This document shows positions 41,510-50,277 of a stretch of 50,277 nt of DNA, in pieces. The position numbers and the translations under genes are program-made. The notes beneath the pieces were generated by a model. It was not told the DNA's origin and made no database searches. It saw only the letters and a list, made by a program, of their open reading frames with translations. Source of the DNA: Bacillota bacterium. GTDB lineage: Bacteria; Bacillota; Bacilli; Alicyclobacillales; SLC66. The DNA lies in contig JAKACV010000019.1 of the NCBI GenBank assembly GCA_021821085.1, forward strand, positions 1 through 50,277, in the 5' to 3' direction. Position 1 is the first letter of the stretch; every line of letters begins with the position of its first letter.

Positions 41510-43918
41510 ATGCAACGAATCATTCTTCGCGATGGACGTGTTGCGGAATTGCGCGTGGCACGAGACGACGAAGTGGACCGCGCTTTGATCCGGGATTTGA
41601 GTTTACGCGTTTCAGCAGAGAGTCTCTACTTTCGATTTATGCATGTGGTGAAGGAAGTGCGCGAGGATCTTATCCGTACAATGATTGGCGATGGGGGTCA
41701 AAATTCGCTTGGGCTACTATGCATGGCTGGAGAAGAATTGATTGCCGTCGGCAATTATGTGCGAATTGATTCGAGTTCTACAGCAGAAGTTGCCTTCCTC
41801 GTAGATGACAAAATTCAGCAAAAAGGGATTGGTACGCTTTTGCTTGAATATTTGGCGGAATCTGCATGGAATCACGGAATTATTCGTTTCGAAGCGTATG
41901 TGTTACGCGACAATATACCCATGTTAAGCGTATTTCGAGCGAGTGGATATGAGATTGTTAGTAAATTGGAATCAGATACCATTCATCTCTATTTATCGCT
42001 ATCACACACAGAGAAATTCAGGACATTGCGCGAAATGCGCGAAAAACGTGCTACCGTCGCTTCTCTCAAGCCCTTCTTTGAGCCGACCAGCATCGCTGTC
42101 ATTGGTGCTTCAAAAGATCCCACCCATTTAGGGCACATTTTACTTCGGAATATTCTACAAAGCGATTATACAGGAACTGTATATCCAGTTAATCCTACTG
42201 CATCCTCTGTCTCTGCAGTGCGAGCCTATAAAAGTGTGCTCTCGGTTCCAGAAACGGTCGATCTGGCGATTATTGCAGTACCTGCAGCTCAAGTTAACAG
42301 TGTGGTCGATGACTGTTTAAGCGCTGAAGTACGTGCGATTATTATCGTCGCCTCAGGATTTTCTGATCGGAATCCTGAGGGAACAGAGCGTGAGCAGAGT
42401 ATTCTTCGGAAGATTCGCGGAGCGGGAAGAAGGATGATCGGCCCCAGTAGTTTGGGAGTCCTTAATTTAACTGAACAGATCCATATGAATGCAAGTTTCT
42501 CACCTGTCCTACCGATTACAGGGAGTATAGCGATTGCAAGCCATTCGGGAGCGCTTGGCATTGCGGTTTTGGAATACGCGAGTCGTATTGGGGTTGGTGT
42601 CTCGAGTTTCGTCAGTCTAGGCAATCGGGTAGACGTTTCGGGGAACGACCTGCTGCAATATTGGGAAGATGATCCTGCGACCAAAATTATCGTTTTGTAT
42701 CTTGAGTCATTCGGGAATCCACGGAAGTTTTGGCGCATTACGCGTCGCATCGCGCGTAAAAAGCCTATTATCGTCGTAAAAAGCGCTCGTACTCAAAGTG
42801 CCTTCTCACTTTCGAAAACTAGACAGAGCACACTTGCAGCGCCGGACGCGGCTGTGAACGCGCTGTTTCGGCAGGCTGGGATTATTCGTGTCAATACATT
42901 GCTCGAACTCTTTGACGCGGCCGCATTGCTCAGTTATGCACCGTTGCCACGGGGCAGGCGCGTTGCGGTAGTGACCAACACGGCTGGTGGGGCAGTCCTC
43001 ACGGTTGATACGATTATCCGTGAAGGGTTAGAATTTGTGAGTCCAGTCATCAATTTGGGTTTCGAGGCGCTCGCTGAAAGTTATCGCGAAGTATTGCCGC
43101 AAGTGTTGCGCGATCCAACTGTCGATGCAGTGATTGTGATTTTTACACCAGTGAGTGCAACCGATCAAGAAGGGGTGATCAGGGCCATCTCAGAGGCTGT
43201 AGAAGAAGTGCAGCAAGAATACGAAGCATTGGACCAGATACATGAAATCAAGCCGATCATCGCCAATTTTCTCACGCCGGGTGCTGATTTTGTGCACTAT
43301 ATTTCCGCTGGTACGATGCGCATCCCCGTGTATCCCTTTCCAGAACACGCAGTCCGTGCCTTGGCAAAGGTAACGGCCTACGCAGAATTTTGTCGCACTG
43401 AGCCTGGAGGATTACCTGTCATTGAAGGGGTTGATAGTGACCAAGCGCGCAACTTTGTGCGGCAGGATTTGCATGCAGAATGCGTAGTGATGTCACAGGA
43501 GCAGGCTGAGCACTTATTTTCTATGTTGGGCATTGTAACTGGTAAAGCCAAGTTTCCTGAAGTGCGAACGGTCTGGTTGGAGATGAAAGTAGATGCACTA
43601 TTTGGACCTGTCATCACGTTGCATGCGTTTCATGATTTTGGATTGACCATGAACGACGTGCCACAGATCAAATCGGTGACCCGCATCATGCCACTCACAG
43701 ATCTTGATGCGCGCGAAATGGTTGAGGCTGTCCTGAGTCCGATCCAATTGAAGTCAGGGAGTGCACGTGCGCTCATGAGTATCTTGCTGAGATTATCGGT
43801 GCTCATTGAGTCGACTCCAGAAGTCGCTCACGTGATATGTAGACGGATTGAATTGAGTGATGATCAAGCGTTCATCGTCGATTATGAAATTGGGATACAG
43901 GCGATTTCTTCGCTGTAA
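41510..43918 (+). CDS. GNAT/acyl-CoA synthetase (ADP-forming-like) fusion, Pat-like
   Basis: 802 residues. An N-terminal GNAT domain (about 1-165, acetyl-CoA loop QQKGIGT) is followed by a CoA-binding domain (SIAVIGASKDP) and succinyl-CoA synthetase-like domains with the SHSGALG loop. The C-terminal ATP-grasp region is much shortened: the usual Lys and HK-x-x-x-G-G-V segment is missing between FSMLGI and LEMKVDALFGPV. The ligase is therefore probably inactive, as in PatZ/Pat proteins, leaving a lysine acetyltransferase regulated by CoA or acyl-CoA. ATG 41510 has AGGAGGAA upstream. A sirtuin gene follows 30 bases later. Confidence 0.8.
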   Translation: MQRIILRDGRVAELRVARDDEVDRALIRDLSLRVSAESLYFRFMHVVKEVREDLIRTMIGDGGQNSLGLLCMAGEELIAVGNYVRIDSSSTAEVAFLVDDKIQQKGIGTLLLEYLAESAWNHGIIRFEAYVLRDNIPMLSVFRASGYEIVSKLESDTIHLYLSLSHTEKFRTLREMREKRATVASLKPFFEPTSIAVIGASKDPTHLGHILLRNILQSDYTGTVYPVNPTASSVSAVRAYKSVLSVPETVDLAIIAVPAAQVNSVVDDCLSAEVRAIIIVASGFSDRNPEGTEREQSILRKIRGAGRRMIGPSSLGVLNLTEQIHMNASFSPVLPITGSIAIASHSGALGIAVLEYASRIGVGVSSFVSLGNRVDVSGNDLLQYWEDDPATKIIVLYLESFGNPRKFWRITRRIARKKPIIVVKSARTQSAFSLSKTRQSTLAAPDAAVNALFRQAGIIRVNTLLELFDAAALLSYAPLPRGRRVAVVTNTAGGAVLTVDTIIREGLEFVSPVINLGFEALAESYREVLPQVLRDPTVDAVIVIFTPVSATDQEGVIRAISEAVEEVQQEYEALDQIHEIKPIIANFLTPGADFVHYISAGTMRIPVYPFPEHAVRALAKVTAYAEFCRTEPGGLPVIEGVDSDQARNFVRQDLHAECVVMSQEQAEHLFSMLGIVTGKAKFPEVRTVWLEMKVDALFGPVITLHAFHDFGLTMNDVPQIKSVTRIMPLTDLDAREMVEAVLSPIQLKSGSARALMSILLRLSVLIESTPEVAHVICRRIELSDDQAFIVDYEIGIQAISSL

Positions 43919-43948
43919 CAGAGAGTGTGAGTATGGAGGAAGAGGCTA

Positions 43949-44695
43949 ATGCATGATCAAATCCAACAGTTGCGTGACATTCTGATTCGTAGCCGTCGTA
44001 TCGCTGTTTTGTCTGGAGCGGGAATAAGTACAGAGTCAGGAATTCCCGATTTTCGTTCGGAACATGGTCTATGGAAAGATCCGCACGTAGTAGCGATGAT
44101 GACGGAAGACTATTTGCATGCGCATCCAGAGACGTTCTGGCGCGAATTTAAACGTGTTTTTATGAATGACGAGTATCGACAAGCAAAGCCAAATGCCGGG
44201 CATCACGCCTTGGCCTTGCTTGAGAAACAAGGGAAAGAGGTGGCCGTGTTTACGCAGAATGTCGATGGGTTACACCAAGCGGCCGGTAGTCAAGATGTGC
44301 ATGAGTTACACGGGAATATTCATTTTGCAGAGTGTCCGCGTGGGCATCGAAGGTACGGCTCAAATTACCTCTTGGCGCATGATGTCCCACGCTGTGATGC
44401 TGTGGATGCCAGTGGGAAGCGTTGTGATGCGGTATTGCAACCGGATGTTGTGCTATTTGGGCAGATGGTCAAAGGATATGAGGAAGCTTTTTATGGAATT
44501 ATACGTGCCGATGCACTGCTTGTGCTTGGAACATCACTTACAGTTGATCCAGTGGCAAGCCTACCTCAATATCTGATTAAAGGACATCATCAATTAGTGG
44601 TCATCAACCTGGAGGAGACATATATTGACGAAAAGGCAGATGTAATGATTCGCGCGAAAGTGGGGGAAACGCTGCATGCAGTATTGAATCCGTAA
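43949..44695 (+). CDS. NAD-dependent protein deacylase, Sir2 family
   Basis: 248-residue sirtuin. NAD-binding GAGIS (23-27), TQNVDGLH (102-109) and catalytic His121 (ELHG) are present. The zinc module has Cys129, Cys149 and Cys159; the fourth usual Cys is missing, and His133 (CPRGH) may replace it. It lies directly behind the GNAT/acyl-CoA synthetase fusion, with GGAGGAAGAGG upstream, so the pair probably writes and removes lysine acetylation, for example on acetyl-CoA synthetase. Confidence 0.9.
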   Translation: MHDQIQQLRDILIRSRRIAVLSGAGISTESGIPDFRSEHGLWKDPHVVAMMTEDYLHAHPETFWREFKRVFMNDEYRQAKPNAGHHALALLEKQGKEVAVFTQNVDGLHQAAGSQDVHELHGNIHFAECPRGHRRYGSNYLLAHDVPRCDAVDASGKRCDAVLQPDVVLFGQMVKGYEEAFYGIIRADALLVLGTSLTVDPVASLPQYLIKGHHQLVVINLEETYIDEKADVMIRAKVGETLHAVLNP

Positions 44696-44718
44696 AGAGA
44701 GAGGGGCATCTTTGTTAC

Positions 44719-45126
44719 ATGGGCATTAGCCACGTCTACTATCTAAGCGTCGTGTATTTTTTGTATTTTTTATTGTATCTGTATGGGAGCACAGTGAATT
44801 TTATTTTATTCAAAAAGGCACATGTCGCTCTCGCGTGGTTAGCTTATATCCCGTTTTTTTCGGTGATTCCAGTGTTATGGAGCATTCATAAAAGTGCTTT
44901 GAATCTCCTGTGGACCTTCGTGCCGATTGCAAATGTCATTTTTTATTTCATCTGGGCTTCGCGGTTTTTACGCGTTTTTGGCATGAGTGGCTGGGTTTTG
45001 TTATTTTTCTTTATTCCCGGAATTGGTCCTCTGATTTTACTTGTGATCCTTTCTATTATGGCATTTTCCCCTGCTTATTACTATAACCCTCGGCGAATCA
45101 CCTGGCCTACTTCTATCTTTTTTTAA
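44719..45126 (+). CDS. Hypothetical membrane protein, 135 aa
   Basis: Four predicted membrane segments, with the layout of DUF5684-like proteins (P-I-A-N-V-I-F-Y near the third segment and FFIPGIGPLILLVIL near the fourth). GAGAGAGGGG lies upstream. It follows the sirtuin by 23 bases and ends before a terminator. Function unknown. Confidence 0.65.
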   Translation: MGISHVYYLSVVYFLYFLLYLYGSTVNFILFKKAHVALAWLAYIPFFSVIPVLWSIHKSALNLLWTFVPIANVIFYFIWASRFLRVFGMSGWVLLFFFIPGIGPLILLVILSIMAFSPAYYYNPRRITWPTSIFF

Positions 45127-45132
45127 CTAGAA

Positions 45133-45181
45133 AGCACGGATACATGAAAGATGAGGATCTTCCATGTATCCGTGCTCTTTT
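45133..45181. terminator. Strong hairpin terminator between convergent genes
   Basis: AGCACGGATACATG and CATGTATCCGTGCT form a perfect 14-bp stem, with an inner AAGAT/ATCTT pairing. It is followed by CTTTTGT on the plus strand. It can serve both flanking convergent genes. Confidence 0.9.
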
Positions 45182-45196
45182 GTCTATACACTCGGT

Positions 45197-45859
45197 TCAA
45201 ACTGGGTAGATCCAAAACCGCTCGGTGTTCAACATCTTCTCGATTTTCGTTTTGCCTTCAGGATCTTGCCGGTCTTTCTCCATCTTGGCCATCATGGCTT
45301 CAGACTGTGACCGATGAGCGCGCATTGCCGCCAATTTAACATCAAGTACGTCGCTCACATCGTTTACAATATCAGGATCGCCAATGACTTCAACGGCGTT
45401 GTTTGTCACGGCCGATCCGTGGATAACGGGTCGCATTTCCTCGGGGATGCGCTTTACTGCGCGCACAGTTGCCTCTGACATGCCATCGTGATCTGGATGT
45501 ACCCCGAGTTTAGGATAGTAAGTCATGATAATAGACGGCTTAACTTCGCGAATGATCGCTTCAATGCGATCAGCAATGAGTTCCGGGTCTTCGAATTCTA
45601 CCGTCTTATCGCGTAGTCCCAATAGGCGCAAATCCTTAATGCCAAGAACATCACATGCATCACGCAGTTCTTTCTCGCGAATTTGCGGGAGTGTCTCGCG
45701 TGTTGCAAAGAAAGGGTTCCCCATATTGCGACCTAATTGTCCAAGTGTCCCGCAAATCAGTGTAACGGGCGTTCCTGACCTTGTGTAGTGAGCGATCGTT
45801 CCCGCTTTACCAAAAGTCTCATCATCTGGATGCGGGAAGACGACTAATACATGTTCCAT
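45197..45859 (-). CDS. bshB2: Bacillithiol biosynthesis deacetylase BshB2
   Basis: 220-residue LmbE/PIG-L zinc deacetylase. The metal motif PHPDDE is at residues 9-14 and the second HPDHD near residue 115. Length and details match BshB2 (YojG), which removes acetyl from GlcNAc-malate or related conjugates in bacillithiol metabolism. AAAGGAAG lies upstream of ATG 45859. It is downstream of a yojF gene, the same order as in Bacillus. Confidence 0.9.
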   Translation of the reverse strand: MEHVLVVFPHPDDETFGKAGTIAHYTRSGTPVTLICGTLGQLGRNMGNPFFATRETLPQIREKELRDACDVLGIKDLRLLGLRDKTVEFEDPELIADRIEAIIREVKPSIIMTYYPKLGVHPDHDGMSEATVRAVKRIPEEMRPVIHGSAVTNNAVEVIGDPDIVNDVSDVLDVKLAAMRAHRSQSEAMMAKMEKDRQDPEGKTKIEKMLNTERFWIYPV

Positions 45860-45914
45860 CTACATCTTCCTTTCTTGTGTGAGAACGAGTTCGCATGATG
45901 TTTCAATGCCGATC

Positions 45915-46265
45915 CTACAAAGGAAACGGAGTTTCACTTAGCTCAAAAGCGATGGCCAAACGTCCTTCGCGGTCGTGACCCGCTACGAGTAGGCGACCTT
46001 CTTCGTCAATTTCCCAATCAGTAAGCCCTTCTGCATAGATCCAGCCGTCACTCATCTTAAGGCCAATGCGATAAGGCCCCTCTCCAGCGACGGTTCCACG
46101 TTCATAGCTGATCTTCCCGTTTCGAATATACGCGCATACAGCCATCGGCGATTCTGCACGATGAGCGGCATAGGCACCGTTTGTCGTTTCAAGGTGCAAA
46201 TACAGCGCTTTGTCTTGCCATTGGTCAAGCACGGTTTGAATCGCTTCGCGTTGAATGGCTTTCAT
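45915..46265 (-). CDS. yojF: YojF family protein (DUF1806)
   Basis: About 116 residues; MKAIQREAIQTVLDQWQDK, then GAYAAHRAESPMAVCAYIRN and the DGWIYAEGLT region match DUF1806/YojF. The function is not established, but the gene accompanies bshB2 in Bacilli. ATG 46265 has TTGGAGGA upstream; the gap to bshB2 is 55 bases, so they likely form an operon. Confidence 0.85.
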   Translation of the reverse strand: MKAIQREAIQTVLDQWQDKALYLHLETTNGAYAAHRAESPMAVCAYIRNGKISYERGTVAGEGPYRIGLKMSDGWIYAEGLTDWEIDEEGRLLVAGHDREGRLAIAFELSETPFPL

Positions 46266-46349
46266 GTGTAAAGTCCTCCAAAGTTTCATTCATTCACTTA
46301 CTCGTCTATTCATTATATCGCTATTGTAAAGTATGTACCTAATTGACGG

Positions 46350-47396
46350 TTAGTTTGCCTTTACTTCTTTCAAAATGGACATTGGAATCGCACTACGGTT
46401 TCCGTAGATGACTGGGGGAGTTAACTCGTAACCGTTTTTTTCGTACACAGCAAGGCCTGGTTTGGACAATAAATAGGAAATAAATGACACTCCAGCTTTG
46501 GCATCTGGCGTATGTTGAACGGGTGTGACGTAAATTTCAAGTGGGCTTCCTGTCACCGTTTTTCCATCACTCAAACGGAGGTGCGTTGTGGCATAGATGG
46601 ATTGATCGGCAGGATCGCCAAAATTGATCGCCGAAGGTAGTGAGATATACGGTAAATGACGTTGTACAACCTCAGATAAAAATGCACTCGATGCATCTAA
46701 CTGACCAGCCTGAAGGCGAGATAAGATGGATTCCTCCGAGAAAATTTGATTAGGATTGTTCGTGCCACCTAAGATTTTTTGCGACGTTCCGCTCGGTAAG
46801 TGTTCATATTTCACCGCTAATTGCATCATCATAATAAACGCTTGGCCTTGTGGATCCGTATTGGGATTTGTTCGCCCAAGATGGAAATTTTTACTTTCCA
46901 TGAGAGTAAAGAGCGTTTTGAGTGGTAATTTTCCTTGTGCGATCGCTTTGAATGTCGGTGCAAATGGACTCGTCGGAGAATAGGCGATGACGAGCGGAGA
47001 ACTCGCGAATCCGATGGCATATGAGGTGTAGTGTGGTTCTAGCAATTGAATGGGGGCAACGCCGACGCTTTCAAATACATTCGGTGTGATTTGATCGCTC
47101 GAGATCAGGTGGGCTACGCCAAATGATCCACCGCCCCGCCCTATGTACGCGATGCCTGTCTGATGCGTGAAATTCGGACCAAGCTCTGTATCATTCACAA
47201 GCTGTAAGGAACCTGCATATGCGACATTGGCCGTACCAAGATTTTTTGTCTGCGGACTATTTGTTTTATCTGAAGATAAGCTGTTTGTCGCAGAGGGTGT
47301 GCCACAACCTGTGAGTCCAATTGCAAGAGTAATAGCTGAGAGTGCACTTGATAGGTAAAGAGTCCGTTTTTTTGCGTTGTGTACAACTCGTATCAT
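46350..47396 (-). CDS. Solute-binding lipoprotein, tungstate/molybdate WtpA-like
   Basis: 348-residue lipoprotein (GLTGC, Cys31). After a Ser/Thr/Asn-rich linker the VAYAGSLQLV motif marks the ModA/WtpA group of oxyanion-binding proteins. Later segments such as YAIGFASSPLVIAYSPTSPFAP also fit. No permease or ATPase gene is adjacent, so the partner is elsewhere or the protein acts alone. AAGGAG lies upstream of ATG 47396. The ligand (molybdate, tungstate or another anion) is not certain. Confidence 0.75.
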   Translation of the reverse strand: MIRVVHNAKKRTLYLSSALSAITLAIGLTGCGTPSATNSLSSDKTNSPQTKNLGTANVAYAGSLQLVNDTELGPNFTHQTGIAYIGRGGGSFGVAHLISSDQITPNVFESVGVAPIQLLEPHYTSYAIGFASSPLVIAYSPTSPFAPTFKAIAQGKLPLKTLFTLMESKNFHLGRTNPNTDPQGQAFIMMMQLAVKYEHLPSGTSQKILGGTNNPNQIFSEESILSRLQAGQLDASSAFLSEVVQRHLPYISLPSAINFGDPADQSIYATTHLRLSDGKTVTGSPLEIYVTPVQHTPDAKAGVSFISYLLSKPGLAVYEKNGYELTPPVIYGNRSAIPMSILKEVKAN

Positions 47397-47534
47397 CGTC
47401 GCTGAATCTCCTTGAGTTGAAAATCAGTAATGCAATTATAATAGCACAACAGCAAATATCATTGCGTCGTTTGATTTCTGATTGATCAAGATTGACAATA
47501 GATGAGGTTGTTTTATATCGGAGGGGGTTTAAGT

Positions 47535-48212
47535 ATGTTAAAAGAGATCAAGCCCAAAAAGACGTATGAACAGGTCGCTGAATCTTTGCGCAATCTCATT
47601 TATAATGGACAGTATAAATCGGGAGACAAGCTCCCTACTTTAGTGCAAATCTCTGAGCAAATGAATGTCAGCAAAGCAACCGTGCGCGAGGCGCTCTCTG
47701 CCTTGCAAGCCAACGGCCTGATAACGGTTCGTCACGGCGAAGGGTATTATGTTGCGCAGGTGGACATGGATCCGTTTCGGCGTGCGATGAGCGGCGTGAT
47801 GTTGTTGGCAGAGGATCTTGAGCAATTAGTTGAGGTCAGATTGATTTTAGAAGTAGGTGCAAGCAGAGTGGCGGCCGTTAAACGAACCGCAGGAGACTTA
47901 GGCGAAATGGAGGAACTGCTTACGATCATGAGTCAAGGAACGATTGATGAAGTGGCGCGAGCTGACGTGCACTTTCATTTGGCGATTGCAAAGGCGTCGA
48001 AAAATCAAGTCCTGCATGCTTTATTGCAGACCATGGCGCCGATTATGCAACAGTCCATGCTTCAATCGCGAACGCAGCAAGTTGAACAGTGGAATTTACC
48101 TCTGGAACATCATGCGATTTATGAGGCTGTATTCAGGCAAGATCCGGAACTTGCTGCAATGAGTATGTTACAGCATCTTCATAGCGTTATGCGTCATACT
48201 ATGCACAGGTAG
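47535..48212 (+). CDS. FadR-subfamily GntR transcriptional regulator
   Basis: 225 residues: N-terminal winged helix (YEQVAESLRNLIYNGQYKSGDKLPT, VSKATVREALSALQANGLI) and C-terminal FCD domain with metal-binding His (FHLAIAKAS; LEHHAIYEAV). These regulators usually respond to organic acids. ATG 47535 has GGAGGGGG upstream. TTGACA at 47492 may be its -35. Target genes are not evident; MgtC-type and WtpA-like genes are neighbours. Confidence 0.85.
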   Translation: MLKEIKPKKTYEQVAESLRNLIYNGQYKSGDKLPTLVQISEQMNVSKATVREALSALQANGLITVRHGEGYYVAQVDMDPFRRAMSGVMLLAEDLEQLVEVRLILEVGASRVAAVKRTAGDLGEMEELLTIMSQGTIDEVARADVHFHLAIAKASKNQVLHALLQTMAPIMQQSMLQSRTQQVEQWNLPLEHHAIYEAVFRQDPELAAMSMLQHLHSVMRHTMHR

Positions 48213-48329
48213 TCAAAAACAGGATTGGAAGTGGTCAAGCAGGGGCTTCGGGGCAGAAAAAGAATGGCGTGCACTTTTGTGCACAGTTTTGATAACAGCG
48301 TAGAATACTTGGAAGAAGGGGGAATGTCG

Positions 48330-48779
48330 GTGTTTCAGTGGGAGCTATATCTTCGTCTTGTTGCTGCTCTTGTTTTTGGGTTTCTCGTCGGCCTCGAACG
48401 AGCGCGTAAAGGGAAAGCGGCGGGGATTCGGACTCATTCGTTAGTCGCGATTGGTTCCTGTCTCATCATGATCATTTCAACGATGCCTCCGGATGGTCCC
48501 AATAAAGATATGATGCGCTTGGCCGCACAGGTTGTAAGTGGAATCGGGTTTCTCGGGGCTGGGGTGATTTGGGTTGACCGCAAAAATGTCAAGCGCGGAT
48601 TGACGACAGCTGCCAACCTATGGGTGACCGCAGCTGCGGGATTGGCTCTTGGTTATGGGCTATACAGCATTACGTTTGTAACAGGGATTCTCGTATTTAT
48701 TGCGATGCATTCACAAGGAATTGCGTATCGATTAGGACTGCTTCAGTCACCTGTGAATCAAGATGATGAGGGAGAATAA
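48330..48779 (+). CDS. MgtC/SapB family membrane protein
   Basis: About 150 residues with four to five membrane segments. The MgtC signature is present: LVGLERARKGKAAGIRTHSLVAIG, then AAQVVSGIGFLGAGVIW and the LTTAANLWVTAAAGLALG end. The C-terminal ACT-like domain of long MgtC proteins is absent. GTG 48330 has best spacing from AGAAGGGGG; ATG 48324 is very close to it. Roles of such short proteins are not settled (magnesium or pH stress). Confidence 0.85.
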   Translation: MFQWELYLRLVAALVFGFLVGLERARKGKAAGIRTHSLVAIGSCLIMIISTMPPDGPNKDMMRLAAQVVSGIGFLGAGVIWVDRKNVKRGLTTAANLWVTAAAGLALGYGLYSITFVTGILVFIAMHSQGIAYRLGLLQSPVNQDDEGE

Positions 48780-48947
48780 GTGATAGTCGGTAGTGTGATG
48801 GAGCAGTTGAGCACCTCCTTATTTAGGTTGTAGTATTGTTATTTTTATATTACTTCACAGCTTGCGATAAACTGAAATTACATATTATTATCGGATATAC
48901 TCTTTTGATAGAAGCTGCTCTATATAATTTGGCAAATAACTGCTACG

Positions 48948-50273
48948 TTAGAGGGGAATCATGGGTGCGTTGCGCGGTGGTGCAATTCGGTTGCGTCCAG
49001 CGCGTTTCGCAGCATAGAGACGCTGGTCGGCTAAACGATAGACCTCCGGGAAGTTTGTAGCTTCACTGGGTAAGTCGACGATACCCATGCTCAAACCAAG
49101 ATGGTATGTGCCAAGAGGAGATTCGCGAACCCATTTAATGAGCTGCTTTTCAAGTGAAGATGTCCAGTGTTGGTCGAAAAAAAGGAGTATAAATTCATCA
49201 CCGCCTAGACGTGCGAGAATATTATTTTCAGAAAGATGTTCAGTGCAATAATGAACAAGCGTCTGTAAGGCTTCGTCTCCCTTTTGATGCCCCTCTGTGT
49301 CATTGAGTTCTTTGAAATGGTCTAGGTCAAATAAAACAAAGACCGTAGGAGTGTGTGCGTACTTCGAAAAATGGTTTTCCATGGCTTTCTCTAAGGCATA
49401 GCGATTATAAGCGCCTGTCAGCGCATCTCGTTCGGAAAGGTGCCTGACGAGGTCGTGATGTTCATGCATCAGTTGTCCGATGTCGTACATTTCCTTCACT
49501 AACGTGCGCTGTAGTCGATGTTTTCCTTCTTTCGTTGGTGCCTGTTTCGATATGGAGAGTAGTTGATATAAAAGTGTGGTCGCGCGTTTACTGATTAAAA
49601 AAGAAATGAGCGTGACCAAGAAGAATGTAGTGAGCGCCATCATGATCGCTTTGTGAATCACGCTGTGTTCAATCAGTTGTTGTACCCCAGCGACTGAAGT
49701 ATCGACAATCCATATTCGATTTGTCCCCACGCGATTCCATACCAGAAATGATTGTTCTTGATAGAGTGGGGTATACAGTTCGACGTAACCCATTTGTTTC
49801 CCACTGAAGATTGTAAAATTAGGTGGGTAGATCTGATATCCAATCACATGTCTTGTACTTTGATAGTCAATCTGATGTGTGCGGATAGAGACGATCGTGA
49901 AATGCAATGGAAGACATGTAGTTCCGGATTCGTCGATGAAAGGGCCATCTAAACAACTGAGGGGCGCAGTGAGCTTTTGAAACCCAGCTTCAGTATGGGG
50001 TATGGTTCCCCAATGTCTAGAGGCTGAATGTATGCGGTCAAGGATACGGGAATACATACTATTCATAAAAACAGATTCGGTGTCTCCGATGTTCATCCAG
50101 GTTGAAATCACAATTGAAATAAGCGAGATGAGAATAAACGAGAACCATATAAGAGGCTGTTCAAAAAGCTCGGCTTTAGTTCTTTTTCGCCAGTTTGATT
50201 CATCAGACAAGACCCCACTATTGGTAGTTAGAGGGACATAAGGTGTGTTGTGGCCTTTCCTTACACCGTTCAC
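48948..50273 (-). CDS. GGDEF-domain diguanylate cyclase with extracytoplasmic sensor
   Basis: About 441 residues. Two membrane segments (about 38-60 and 208-230) flank an extracytoplasmic region of about 150 residues. A coiled linker leads to a GGDEF domain with intact RLGGDEF, and EGHQKGDEAL upstream of it. It should make cyclic di-GMP. The 5' end is doubtful: the frame starts at GTG 50273 with no clear ribosome binding site. Codons near residues 35-41 match the insertion-type sequence at 50150-50168. The original start may have been displaced, or it may lie beyond the window. Confidence 0.8.
   Translation of the reverse strand: MNGVRKGHNTPYVPLTTNSGVLSDESNWRKRTKAELFEQPLIWFSFILISLISIVISTWMNIGDTESVFMNSMYSRILDRIHSASRHWGTIPHTEAGFQKLTAPLSCLDGPFIDESGTTCLPLHFTIVSIRTHQIDYQSTRHVIGYQIYPPNFTIFSGKQMGYVELYTPLYQEQSFLVWNRVGTNRIWIVDTSVAGVQQLIEHSVIHKAIMMALTTFFLVTLISFLISKRATTLLYQLLSISKQAPTKEGKHRLQRTLVKEMYDIGQLMHEHHDLVRHLSERDALTGAYNRYALEKAMENHFSKYAHTPTVFVLFDLDHFKELNDTEGHQKGDEALQTLVHYCTEHLSENNILARLGGDEFILLFFDQHWTSSLEKQLIKWVRESPLGTYHLGLSMGIVDLPSEATNFPEVYRLADQRLYAAKRAGRNRIAPPRNAPMIPL
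50150..50168. repeat. Copy of the MITE-like terminal sequence
   Basis: TAAGAGGCTGTTCAAAAAG differs at one position from 39755-39773 (TAAGAGGTTGTTCAAAAAG). It lies within the first 45 codons of the GGDEF frame, where an insertion-sequence end may have been joined to the gene. Chance identity is less likely at 18 of 19 but cannot be ruled out. Confidence 0.4.
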
Positions 50274-50277
50274 TTGG

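Overview
The window looks like a piece of chromosome from an acidophilic, probably iron- or sulfur-oxidising, Gram-positive bacterium related to Alicyclobacillaceae (Sulfoacidibacillus/Ferroacidibacillus-like). This is inferred from gene content only. The evidence is strong Bacillus-type ribosome binding sites, bacillithiol genes (bshB2, yojF), sulfocyanin-type blue copper lipoproteins, a quinol/cytochrome-free aa3-like oxidase cluster with cupredoxins, and an acid-type G1 glutamic peptidase. No rRNA, tRNA or CRISPR array was seen.

Region 1 (1-6128) is a GC-rich block. It holds a gene fragment, a radical SAM/SPASM enzyme, two small hypothetical genes (one probably frameshifted), an AniA-type copper nitrite reductase lipoprotein followed directly by a sulfocyanin lipoprotein, and a small operon ending in a frameshifted haem-protein-like membrane gene. 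Two near-identical TGTGA-N6-TCA sites, resembling the Bacillus Fnr operator, lie upstream of the radical SAM gene and of the nitrite reductase gene. Region 2 (about 6170-10640) is a decayed mobile-element zone: a 5'-truncated transposase, an Rpn-family nuclease gene, a transposase with an in-frame stop, and a 19-bp tandem repeat. The base composition changes across this zone.

Region 3 (10647-23928) holds a 3-hydroxybutyrate dehydrogenase and a compact membrane-bound group 4 [NiFe]-hydrogenase-like operon (hyfBCEFGI) ending in an ArsR-type regulator. After these come a GNAT plus o-succinylbenzoate synthase/N-succinylamino acid racemase pair, an EamA exporter, an enoyl-CoA hydratase and, at 23928, the start of an MFS transporter.

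Region 4 (25443-39907) is the main respiratory island. A strong promoter drives a long plus-strand operon: sulfocyanin-like lipoprotein without copper ligands, Tat-exported cupredoxin, oxidase subunits II, I and III, small membrane proteins, CtaG, and two paralogous polytopic membrane proteins. A minus-strand operon converges on it with copper handling and assembly genes: YtkA-like lipoprotein, membrane protein, TauE/SafE-type protein, CcoI-like Cu ATPase and a second CtaG. Together they look like a cupredoxin-to-oxygen electron transfer chain with its own copper-loading machinery. Subunit I lacks the usual D-channel Asp and K-channel Lys.

Region 5 (39916-50273) holds a G1 peptidase, a PgpA-like phosphatase, a GNAT/acyl-CoA synthetase fusion with a shortened ATP-grasp region next to a sirtuin, bacillithiol genes, a tungstate/molybdate-type binding lipoprotein, a FadR/GntR regulator, an MgtC-type protein and a GGDEF protein. 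The 5' end of the GGDEF gene carries a sequence shared with a MITE-like element at 39755-39907.
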